Assembly: GCA_003427395.1 (NCBI GenBank)
Contig: BFEA01000012.1
Location: 6,379,503 to 6,403,870 of the forward strand
Direction: 5' to 3'
DNA: 24,368 bases
Origin: Chara braunii
Taxonomy: Eukaryota; Streptophyta; Charophyceae; Charales; Characeae
The notes under the pieces: generated by a model
The model's database searches: none
The model's input: only the letters and a program-made list of their open reading frames with translations
What the model was told of the DNA's origin: nothing
Shown: positions 17,517-24,368 of the stretch, piece by piece
Layout: every line of letters starts with the position of its first letter
Numbering within the stretch: position 1 is the stretch's first letter
Made by a program: the position numbers and the translations under genes

Positions 17517-17574
17517 GCAATTTGGGAAGCCATCACAGAAGTACAGATTGCTGATCAGCTTTACTGGCCAGTAC
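17517..17574 (+). other. possible 58-nt exon on the opposite strand within the intron
   Basis: Acceptor CTGCGCTTGCCACAG (AG at 17515-17516) and donor GTAC|GTAAGA (GT at 17575-17576) bracket 58 nt that read AIWEAITEVQIADQLYWPV in one open frame. Splice-like signals this close together do occur by chance. No protein family is recognised, and no partner exon was found. Confidence 0.15.
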
Positions 17575-18074
17575 GTAAGATACTTGTTCGACTTGTCTGT
17601 TGGACTGCATCGCATCATTGCTTCTGCATGACTGGTTCATTGGCCCCCTGCTTTAGACGCATGGCGATGTAACACTGTCACTGATTCATACTGACTGATC
17701 GAATACAAGTCGATTGATATCTGACAGCACAGCATGGCTTATCTGAACCACTCCGCAGCTGTACATGCTGCAAAGCCTGCTATAAACACAGCAAGCTGCT
17801 TTGAGAGGTTAAGGTGCAAACCGTGCTGGTACCATAGCTGCATTGCACAAACTCGTTGCTTCTGTTCCCTACAGCACAGTGTCTGTCCGTAACAGGGTAT
17901 AATAGATTCGCTGCATTCCTGATTCCTGGCCTCTATAACAGGCCCTATCCATATTGACGCACAGGGTTACTCGTTGACTGATTTATGCATGGCAAAGAGT
18001 ACCTGTCTCGCTCTGCCTCCCCTCCTCTCCCCCCGAATCTGGCCCCTACTGAAAGATGCAATCCATACGCAGAA

Positions 18075-18079
<5 letters not shown>

Positions 18080-18173
<94 letters not shown>

Positions 18174-18189
18174 CACACACACACACACA
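18080..18189 (+). repeat. (CT)n(GT)n(AC)n microsatellite
   Basis: About 36 bp of CT, then about 56 bp of GT, then 17 bp of AC. Adjacent GT and AC blocks can also pair as a hairpin. Slippage products are likely, so the length is probably polymorphic. Confidence 0.97.
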
Positions 18190-18311
18190 GATGCAGCGTG
18201 GTCGACACTTTCTTGTTAGTGGAGCCTTTTGTGTTCTGGTGCAACTAAGTCTTGTGTTGGGGTCTATACGCTCCAGGGGCCAGACAACAAAGTGAAAGTG
18301 AGGTTGTCTAG

Positions 18312-18527
18312 CCATGGAGCAATGGGGATGACAGTGAAATGAGTGAGTCCTTTGAGATGAATAGTATTAGTGCATGTGATTTGCCTTATGCCCTTGAACC
18401 CTTCACAGAGTACAATATATTTGTGCAAGTCTCCCGCTCGGTGTGTGGGCACTTGCCGCTCAACCACACAAACCTGGGCAACCTCGCATCTTCTCATATA
18501 TTGCCTATCTATACCTTTTTTGTCTGA
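18312..18527 (+). other. open frame with a fibronectin-III-like signature
   Basis: A 72-codon plus-strand stop-to-stop frame contains DLPYALEPFTEYNIFVQV, which resembles the L-x-P-x-T-x-Y-x-I-x-V strand pair of fibronectin type III domains. The rest of a domain (the N-terminal Trp strand and the following strands) is missing. No splice sites clearly bound it. It may be a decayed exon, a transposon fragment or coincidence. Confidence 0.15.
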
Positions 18528-18580
18528 TAGATGGTTTGTGATGATTTGTGTTTGGAATAAGGCGAGAACCTGGGGATCTT

Positions 18581-18581
<1 letters not shown>

Positions 18582-18637
<56 letters not shown>
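18582..18637 (+). repeat. (CA)n microsatellite
   Basis: About 28 CA units without interruption. The stretches on either side, to 19380, hold only AT-rich and A/T-run sequence with no recognised gene. Confidence 0.97.
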
Positions 18638-18640
<3 letters not shown>

Positions 18641-19389
18641 AGGAATTTGGAACGCGTGTATTAGAAGGCTTGCTTGGTGTGGTGATGCACAAAGGCATAC
18701 CTCCTCAGAAATTGCGCATTTGGAGAAAGAAACGATGATGACCCCAGACGAGGGAAGACAGATACCGGTTTCTCTTCCTCCTCTCAGCAAAGGCGACACA
18801 AGGAGCTCGGTTGAACTGTTCGTAATACACGACATCACAGCACTCCTTGTGTGCTCAGGCTACACCTACCACCATGCCACAGGCATGCTTGATAAAGATC
18901 CAGCATCCACTTCGCTTCCTTTCCGTGTCTAAATTAATTATCAGCAGCGTTTCTTCTTTTTCTTCTCTCCATTCCTGTTCTTCTTTTCGTGCTGCTTGAA
19001 AGTATCGAGCCACCACTACGTAAGTCCGTTTGCCTATATATATTGTCAAACTGGAAATCAGAGCGCAAAGGCGGAAAAAGACAAAACAAGAAAAAGAAAA
19101 AGAAGGAAGAAAAGCCCCACCTGTTCGTCACCTCTATATCGTCACATGAATATCAGAGCGCAAAAGCAAAAAAAAAAAAAACTGCTTGATTACTCTCTAT
19201 CTATGATTATGTGCAATTACGCATGCAGGCTACGTGTGATTACGTATCCGTGACGACTATGTGCCGGTATACGTACGACTAAGGAGGAATATGCATGCAT
19301 TAACAAAAAAATGATTTAAAAAAGGAATAAATATGCATGATGACAACAGCTACGCGATCTCTAAATTACAGTAATACTCCTTTGGCTTT

Positions 19390-19635
19390 GGGCATTTGAC
19401 TCTGACGCACCTGACCGCAATTTCGCTGTTTTCTGAACCAGAATCGTCAGGTCCTACTGGCGGGAGCCAGGGGCAAAGCCCCACTTGCACGGATTAAGAG
19501 ATTCTGGCCGTTGATCTTTGCTATCGACGGTCAATATCGCTTAATTCGTGTAAGTGGGACCTAGCCCCAGGGCCCTGCCGATTTCTGTTCAAAACACACC
19601 GAAATTGCGGCCAGGTGCGTCGAAGTTAAATGCCC
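19390..19635. mobile_element. 246 bp foldback element (family 3, long form)
   Basis: The outer arms are inverted copies: left GGGCATTT-AC--GACGCACCTG, then CGCAATTTCG, against right CGAAATTGCGGCCAGGTGCG, then AAATGCCC. Inside lies a shorter inverted pair (19468-19571) with ends CCAGGGGCAAAGCCCCACTT and AGTGGGACCTAGCCCCAGG. The inner 104 bp also exists alone at 19854-19958, so a small element either nested in, or gave rise to, the longer palindrome. Confidence 0.7.
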
Positions 19636-19669
19636 GAACGGGTTTACGCAGGGCTACGGATGACTACGC

Positions 19670-19694
19670 TGTGAATGCAAAAGATGCATTCACA
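19670..19694. other. perfect 10-bp hairpin
   Basis: TGTGAATGCA-aaaga-TGCATTCACA has a 5-nt loop and lies 35 bp after the family 3 foldback element. Role unknown. Confidence 0.6.
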
Positions 19695-19826
19695 CTGCAT
19701 GAGGCTAGGATTTCACTCGCTTCTTCTTTCAAATGGGAACTGGCCTTGAGATATCATCTTTGAACGGACCCGCCCCGGGCAAATTGAAACCCGAGTTGTT
19801 TTCACTCATTTCATTCCAGGACCATT

Positions 19827-19985
19827 GGAATTCGAACTCGGGTCTGCGTTTCAACAGGGGCAAGGTTCCACTTGCACGGATTAGGAGATTTCGGCCGTTG
19901 ATCTTTGCTATCTACGGTCAGTATCTCTTAATTCCTGCAAGTGGGACCTAGCCCCAGGTCATGCGTGTGTACCAACTGAGAGCTA
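19827..19985 (-). other. tRNA-like sequence split by a foldback insertion
   Basis: On the minus strand an A-box-like TAGCTCTCAGTTGGTA (19985-19970) is followed by the 105-bp foldback copy (19958-19854) and then a B-box-like GAGTTCGAATTCC (19839-19827). Box starts are 146 nt apart; subtracting the insertion leaves 41 nt, close to the normal tRNA spacing of about 44. The acceptor and T stems do not pair well, so the host was probably a decayed tRNA or SINE head. Confidence 0.4.
19854..19958. mobile_element. foldback element (family 3, short form)
   Basis: A 105-bp copy of the core seen at 19468-19571: ends CAGGGGCAAGGTTCCACTTG and CAAGTGGGACCTAGCCCCAG, central GGCCGTTGATCTTTGCTATC. Both copies are in the same orientation and closely similar. 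Confidence 0.75.
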
Positions 19986-20121
19986 CTACGCTAGTTGGTT
20001 AGGTTTTCACTTATTTTGAGCGACAACATTGAAAGGTTCCAAGTGCTGCGTGAGACTGCGCCTGCGTGTTGCGTCCAGCAGCGAAACCGCACGGACCACT
20101 TCTTGTCCCTCCACTTTGACC

Positions 20122-20355
20122 TACCGTGTTCACCCGAATAGAACGCCCGGTAATTATCGCCATCTGGGCTGAAAGTTGTGACAGACTTCGATGGAGATCA
20201 GATGGCGATGGAGATCAGATGGCTGTACATGTTCCTTTATCCCCAGCTAATTATGATTTTTTTCTCATCGCAATCTTTTATCTCCAGTGACAGGCGATCC
20301 GATTACTTTACACACCTATAATGACCGGGCGCTATATATTCGGGTGAAGACGGTA
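20122..20355. mobile_element. TA-type foldback element (family 1), long copy
   Basis: Left TACCGTGTTCACCCGAATAG, continuing AACGCCCGGTAATTAT, mirrors right ATAATGACCGGGCGCTATAT, continuing ATTCGGGTGAAGACGGTA. At 234 bp it is longer than its relatives because of an interior of about 170 bp that includes a direct repeat of GATGGAGATCAGATGGC. It sits ~100 bp inside the 5' end of the DSS1 intron. Confidence 0.75.
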
Positions 20356-20450
20356 GTTTCTATGACAATACTTAACAGCCGCCGAAGGGAAAGGGGCGGT
20401 ATAGGAGGGGTTTTGGGGAGGGGGGTGAGAACACAAAAAAACACACCTAC

Positions 20451-20553
20451 CTTCATTCTCGAATTCCTCAAATTCGTCGTCATCCTCAAAAACATCCACT
20501 CTCGCAGTCTCTGCTGCCGGCTGTGCCGACTCCGTTGCATCTCCCGCCGCCAT
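20451..20553 (-). CDS. DSS1: DSS1/SEM1, first coding exon (N-terminal half)
   Basis: The ATG at 20553-20551 (context ATAGATGGCG) opens residues 1-34: an Ala/Thr-rich, poorly conserved leader (MAAGDATESAQPAAETAR), then the first conserved acidic block VDVFEDDDEFEEFENE, the hallmark of DSS1/SEM1. The exon ends one base into codon 35 at GAAG|GTAGGT. Joined to 16110-16237, it yields a 76-residue protein with both acidic blocks and the C-terminal helix intact. DSS1 stabilises the proteasome lid by bridging Rpn3 and Rpn7 and is shared with mRNA-export and recombination complexes. The start is chosen because it gives the expected family length and is preceded by an in-frame TAG. That TAG directly abuts the ATG and ends an upstream open frame (20554-20759), so the 5' leader is unusual. 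No TATA box was identified. Confidence 0.96.
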
Positions 20554-20759
20554 CTATGCCTCGTTGGACTTCCCAGCAGCTGCCAATAACATACCATGAC
20601 AGGACAAGACAGAATCACTCCCAGGAGAACTATAAACCACTAGAGTGCCATTAACTGCCAAAAATGGGTGATGGACAGGACAATCCATGGGCACAACCAA
20701 CCGTCCGTTCGTTAAGGGATCAATCACACAAGTCAAGACTTCTCCATCCGTGGCGATGG
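20554..20759 (-). CDS. candidate terminal exon of an upstream gene, ending at the DSS1 start
   Basis: On the minus strand a very strong acceptor (CTGTTTTCTTTGCCCTGTCCTAG as a pyrimidine tract, AG at 20761-20760) opens a frame of 67 codons that ends in TAG (20556-20554), directly before the DSS1 ATG and in the same frame. The peptide begins IATDGEVLTCVIDPLTNGRL, has a hydrophobic middle (HPFLAVNGTLVVYSS) and ends AAAGKSNEA. No family is recognised. Alternatives are a spliced, fortuitously open 5' UTR of DSS1, or an internal exon using the donor CATG|GTATGT (GT at 20602-20601). Possible further exons of the same transcript lie to the right, for example at 21988-22240, but no chain could be proven. 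Confidence 0.4.
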
Positions 20760-20764
20760 CTAGG

Positions 20765-21750
20765 ACAGGGCAAAGAAAACAGAACGATAAACCAATCCAC
20801 GGCCATGACCGAGGCTATGCATCAATAGCATCAATAGGATCAATAGCCAGAGCAACAAACACAACGAACCATGCGTCACAGAATGTTTCCCTATTTCTCG
20901 ATCAAAGGTCCTGGGCAGGACCATTCATTAAAATCAGAAATCAGGGAGTGTAGCAGCCGATCATACGCGCATCACACTACAATAATGCCACAGACGATAC
21001 ATGAATACATGCAGCGATCGGGGACTGTAGCAGGGATCGTTGATTGGACCCCTTATGCGGCAGCATCCCTCGGCGGACGAAAGCCAGGGCCAGAGTTAGG
21101 TGCCCTTCATTTCTCCCCCACCTTCTGATCGTTTCACAGCAAAGGACGTGAGTTCATACTACCACGTCAGACAGCCAACGCTCTTGCTCTCCCTTTTTTC
21201 CTCATTATTCTTATTCTTTTTCCGTCCTGCTCCGTTCTAGGTGGCATGGTAGCCCCGTTCGGCCAGCACCAAGGAAGACAACTGAGTTAGGGTTGGGGGA
21301 GCTATGTGATGCAGTGACAGGAGTCTAGGCCCTAGTGCTTCGTGCTGGCTACCCTCTGGCACCAAGTCCCCAGGCAATTGAGTGGTTTGCCCGGACATTA
21401 CCACTTACGGTATGTTTGATCCTTATCATATATATTGTCACACTGTGAATCAGAGCACAGAAGCGAAAAAAAGGAAGAAGAAAAGAAGAGAAAAGAAAAA
21501 AGGGGGAGAAGAAGAGGTAAGGAAAGCTCCACCTGCTCATAACCTCTTACGTACAAGGCCAGCCACGTGGATGACAGGTTGAGCGCTGGCTGCCCCCATC
21601 CCCGTGTGTCACAAGGACCCACTTGCACGCAGCCAAAAGGCAAAGAGGTAAAGAAAAGGCAGAGGAAACCAAACCTCACAGAAGAAGAAAGCCTATTAAA
21701 CAGACGAAGCAAGTACACATCCCACAGATAATCCAATTACCATCCCACAG
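20765..21750. other. no gene recognised
   Basis: Mostly unique-looking sequence. It contains a short GATCAATAG/AGCATCAATAG repeat (20818-20846) and GA-rich tracts (21456-21525). Two segments, about 19031-19120 and 21423-21540, share TATATTGTCA, AATCAGAGC and purine-rich flanks with CCACCTG, so they may be copies of one dispersed repeat. Confidence 0.4.
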
Positions 21751-21761
21751 AACATATTTTT

Positions 21762-21845
21762 CTTTTTTCTTTTTTCTTTTTTCTTTTTTCTTTATTCTCA
21801 GGTTTCTTTTTTTGCGTTTTTCTTTCCTCGGTTTCTTTTTTTATC
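21762..21845 (+). repeat. T-rich (TTTTTTC)n tract
   Basis: Repeated TTTTTTC/TTCTTTTTT units followed by looser T/C-rich sequence. In minus-strand transcripts this would be an A/G-rich segment. Confidence 0.85.
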
Positions 21846-21987
21846 TGTTTCTTCTACACTTCATCTGTCACCCCCTCGGCAGATAGGACAACTACGGTGA
21901 GGATGACGGGGATGTTCACAGGGATACCCAAGGAGAGTTGCGTTAGTGCAGCATTCAGCCGGACGGCTAGCACGAACCATCCCATCG

Positions 21988-22240
21988 AAACAACCCGACA
22001 TAGGACATGTTGCCCACATGTCAAGAAAACAGCAGGACGTTCGTCACAGTGCGGCATCATGCAGTTCTGATAGCATCCTTGGGAACAGAAAGGACAACGT
22101 ACATCTGGGTGATAGGGATGTGCACAATGAGGAAATGTTAGACACCCTTCCGCACATACGGCGGCAGTCGCAGTGGATTGATAATGGTGCTGACACAGAT
22201 AATGCACTCCACAACCAAGACGCACCACGTCTCTATCCCT
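21988..22240 (-). CDS. candidate exon: Cys/His-rich, RING-like zinc-binding segment
   Basis: A minus-strand frame stays open for 238 codons (22570-21854), but the first ~85 codons translate an AG/CT minisatellite. The interesting part starts near 22240. It holds 13 Cys and several His in ~80 residues: RLGCGVHYLCQHH, VCAEGC, PHCAHPYHP, RCPFCSQGCYQNC, PHCDERPAVFLTCGQHVLC. The motif L-x-C-G-x-H-x-L-C occurs twice. C-x2-H-x2-C followed later by C-P-x-C recalls the second half of a RING finger, and PAVFLTCGQHVLC resembles the RING centre, yet the complete C3HC4 spacing is not satisfied. Codon use is mixed and plausible for coding. The exon edges and downstream end are not fixed; donor-like GG|GTATCC occurs past the conserved part. 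The opposite strand also has a 123-codon frame, which lacks any motif. Confidence 0.4.
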
Positions 22241-22314
22241 TATCATATATATATGGATGGGATATAGATGACATCGGGTTTGGGGGAACATCAGCCGGCA
22301 AAGATGAACAGCCG

Positions 22315-22556
22315 TGACACAGAGAGAGAGAGAGAGAGAAATTGAGCGGAAGAAGGAGAGGATAACACAGAGAGAGAGAGAGAGAGAGAGAAATTGAGCG
22401 GAAGAAGGAGAGGATNATTGAGCGGAAGAAGGAGAGGATAACACAGAGAGAGAGAGAGAGAGAGAGAAATTGAGCGGAAGAAGGAGAGGATAACACAGAG
22501 AGAGAGAGAGAAATTGAGCGGAAGAAGGAGAGGATACAGAGAGAGAGAGAGAGAGA
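22315..22556 (+). repeat. minisatellite with (GA)n core, 5-6 units
   Basis: Units of about 30-52 bp alternate a variable (AG)n tract with AAATTGAGCGGAAGAAGGAG and AGGATAACAC. One ambiguous base (22416) falls at an irregular junction, where one unit lacks its AG tract, which suggests an assembly collapse. Confidence 0.9.
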
Positions 22557-22559
22557 CCC

Positions 22560-23287
22560 GGATCTGGCACTCCTGATTCATGCCTGTGGCAGGTTCTTTT
22601 CTCCCTGTTGCGTACTTCGAGAGCACCGCACGAGAACGACTAAGAGAGTCGCAAAAGGACTGCGATTAGCGCAGGGATCAGCCTCGTATCACGTTTACCG
22701 GTCAGCAGCGGGGAATGGCAAAAGAGCCCATGGCACAGAGCGGGAAAGGAAGAAGGACACCCTCGCTCCCTCACCCCCTCTTTGGACGAGATTGACACAC
22801 TGAACTGCATTGTCCATCATCTTCCGTCTGTCCGTCGCAATGACCAGGGCAGAGAGAACGAACAGGAAAAGGGATTCCAACTCTTTGCTGCCCTGACTTG
22901 ACCTGGACTGCATCTACGCGCCACCACAGGACACAAGGAGAGAGCGCAACGTCAACTCGGGGAAGAAGCCCTGATAATGGTGATACCTTAAAGATCTACA
23001 GTGCAATCTGACGCAGTGAAACAGTGAAATGAATACCTCGCGCATGAGCTTTGTGACTACATGCTGTAAATACATTTTCAAAAACAGAAGGCCAGACAGG
23101 AGCGGCGGCGGCATTCGGCCACTTCGAATCGCACCTTCAGCATCTTCTGCGACGATGCGGGGGCAAGGGAGAAGACGCCGAGGGATGAGAAGCTTCTTCT
23201 GGGAAGAAGAATTGAAAGTGAGTGCATGCCCACAGCAGGGCTCTCCTTGATGCATCTGACCGCAACACCTATTTTGTCAATATCAAT
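22560..23287. other. no gene established; two weak exon-like segments
   Basis: A minus-strand segment near 22758-22816 is bounded by a pyrimidine tract ending GACGGACAG and a donor-like GGGG|GTGAGG. A plus-strand GC-rich segment (about 23080-23217) ends at AAA|GTGAGT. Several frames are open in each, and no family is recognised, so neither is called as coding. Confidence 0.3.
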
Positions 23288-23400
23288 ACTACAGTCTTCC
23301 CCCGAATACAACGTACGGTCATTGTAGCTGAATTTGGTGTATCTTTCAGTCTACATTCAGCTATAATCACCGTACGTTGTATTCGGGGGAAGACTGTAGT
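23288..23400. mobile_element. TA-type foldback element (family 1), near-perfect copy
   Basis: The outer 31 bp of both arms are perfect inverted repeats (ACTACAGTCTTCCCCCGAAT... against ...ATTCGGGGGAAGACTGTAGT), and pairing continues with two mismatches to ~45 bp. The centre TTTCAGTCTACAT is shared with 16665-16825. At 113 bp it is the simplest and best-preserved copy in the window, so probably the youngest. Confidence 0.85.
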
Positions 23401-23519
23401 AATAATATGCCCTAACAGACAAAAGTGACGCAAATTTCTGGATGTATGGCACAACGGTTCAGGCCAATCCGCCCACGGTAGCTGGGCAGATCTCGAGGTT
23501 GTTTCTTCCCGGACTACCG

Positions 23520-23722
23520 TCTTTACTCGAACACAAAGCCTTTACCCGAACATAAAGCACCACGGTCATGACAGTTTTTTTTTTTTTTTAAGGTCATGAC
23601 TGTTTCTAACCGGAGATAAAGCACCACGGTCAAAAAAAAAAAAAAAAAAAAAAAAAAAAACGAGAAAAAAAAAAAAAAAAAAAAAAAAAAAAGCACCACG
23701 GTCATGACTGTTTCGAACCGGA
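23520..23722. repeat. rearranged foldback ends with homopolymer runs
   Basis: TACCGTCTTTACTCGAACA at 23516-23534 resembles a family 1 end. It is followed by repeated AAAGCACCACGGTCATGAC and CTGTTTCKAACCGGAGA units (about 23555, 23610, 23692) that are interrupted by T13 (23576) and by two long A runs (23632-23660 and 23666-23692). The unit contains the palindromic core GGTCATGACC/T. Confidence 0.6.
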
Positions 23723-23724
23723 GA

Positions 23725-24290
23725 GAGCTTGCACACATTCATATAGAGGACAGTGTGTTCAGGGGGCCGATTGCAGTAGCATCCATAGCTTCGCGACAGG
23801 CGAGCTTGGCGGTTGCCGACGCTACTGTTCCCTCGCCATGCGCTCATCTCTCCATTTTCGAGTACACCTTCGGTCCAGTCCCTCTACCCCTACGCTCTCT
23901 CACATCCAAACTTCACTTTCTCAAGCTTGCGCCTTCTCTTACCTCCCTTCAGTCCCTTTCTCCACATTCTTGTCCTCCTCTCTCGTTCTCACTCCTTCCC
24001 TTCCTTCCTCCCTTTCTCTTCTACCTGTTCATCCTGTTGATTTCTCTCATATCGTGCTTCCACCGTTGCCGTCAATGCCCCTTTGCTCACATCCTCCTCA
24101 ACTCCGGTCACAGTTCTCTTACAATTCCCCTTTCCCCCAGTCCACTCTGTCTACTGTCTATATTTGCAATTCAGGAACTGAATACGATAGATAAAAAAGC
24201 AGGCACGGATCGTCTATCCGTTCAGCCTTTTCCACCCACCCATCAACCCTTCTCCCCTTCCACAACCCGTTCTTCCTCTTCACGCAGGCG
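23725..24290 (+). other. pyrimidine-rich stretch, no gene recognised
   Basis: From about 23840 the plus strand is strongly C/T-biased with CCCTTYC and CTCTC runs. The Ser/Leu/Pro-rich open frames (23813-24194) follow from this composition. It could be a long pyrimidine tract of an intron or promoter, but nothing identifies it. Confidence 0.4.

Positions 24291-24293
<3 letters not shown>

Positions 24294-24368
<75 letters not shown>
24294..24368 (+). repeat. (CT)n microsatellite at the window end
   Basis: An uninterrupted (CT)n run of ~75 bp reaches the last base, matching the homopolymer at the other end as a probable assembly break. Confidence 0.97.

Larger units (their letters stand above)
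16238..20450 (-). other. DSS1: 4,213-bp phase-1 intron of DSS1
   Basis: The donor GAATGAAG|GTAGGT (GT at 20450-20449) and acceptor ATCACAG (16239-16238) bound this intron. It interrupts codon 35 after its first base. It is filled with repeats described separately: foldback elements at 16665-16825 and 20122-20355, an inverted-repeat family at 19390-19635 and 19854-19958, a 48-bp triplicate at 17271-17415 and dinucleotide tracts at 18080-18189 and 18582-18637. Compared with the 231 nt of coding sequence (stop included), the intron is about 18 times longer. Confidence 0.93.

Noticed and set aside
17155-17520. 121-codon minus-strand ORF with a repeated 16-residue peptide
   Set aside because: It is produced by a young 48-bp tandem triplicate within the DSS1 intron; no start context, homology or splice support.
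21854-22570. 238-codon minus-strand ORF taken as one protein
   Set aside because: The first ~85 codons are Ser/Leu repeats from the AG/CT minisatellite and include an ambiguous base; only the Cys/His-rich part is kept as a candidate.

Overview
The window looks like a low-gene-density stretch of a large, repeat-rich nuclear genome of a green plant-lineage organism. One gene is recognised with confidence: a minus-strand gene for DSS1/SEM1, the small acidic proteasome-lid and TREX-2 subunit. It lies in two coding exons (20451-20553 and 16110-16237) joined by canonical splice sites across a 4.2 kb intron. Its acidic core matches land-plant and streptophyte-algal DSS1 more closely than the animal form. 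Long introns, abundant microsatellites and foldback elements would fit a charophyte alga such as Chara, but the species is inference. The window begins in poly(A) and ends in (CT)n, as repeat-limited contigs do.

Layout. 1-3350: diverged duplications, (ATT)n microsatellites and three GC-richer segments with splice signals that may be minus-strand exons (111-185, 1929-2061, 2881-3008). 3360-4600: weak ORFs and a 198 bp degenerate duplication. 4704-5904: the most unusual part, an array of about 15 imperfect hairpins. Many share the apical core CTCC-C(G/A)T-GGGG on lower stems of different sequence, with wobble and compensated pairs. 5946-6320 and 7265-7465 hold further hairpin clusters of a different style. 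8704-9183: a decayed LINE reverse-transcriptase tail on the minus strand. 10334-11075: a G-rich tract and a composite tRNA-derived SINE. 11083-15090: dispersed repeats, minisatellites, a possible solo LTR and two foldback elements bounded by TTAA.

16110-20553: the DSS1 gene. Its intron carries two foldback elements with TA-type ends, an inverted-repeat family with two copies (one apparently inserted between the A and B boxes of a tRNA-like sequence), a 48 bp triplicate and long (CT)n/(GT)n and (CA)n tracts.

20554-24368: upstream of DSS1, an open frame with a strong 3' splice site ends in TAG directly before, and in frame with, the DSS1 ATG. This suggests the last exon of an upstream gene, a bicistronic message, or a long open 5' leader. 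Further right lies a Cys/His-rich minus-strand frame with a duplicated L-x-C-G-x-H-x-L-C motif (RING-like), then a minisatellite, another foldback element and homopolymer-rich repeats. Apart from DSS1, gene calls are tentative because no search, transcript or coding statistic could be run.
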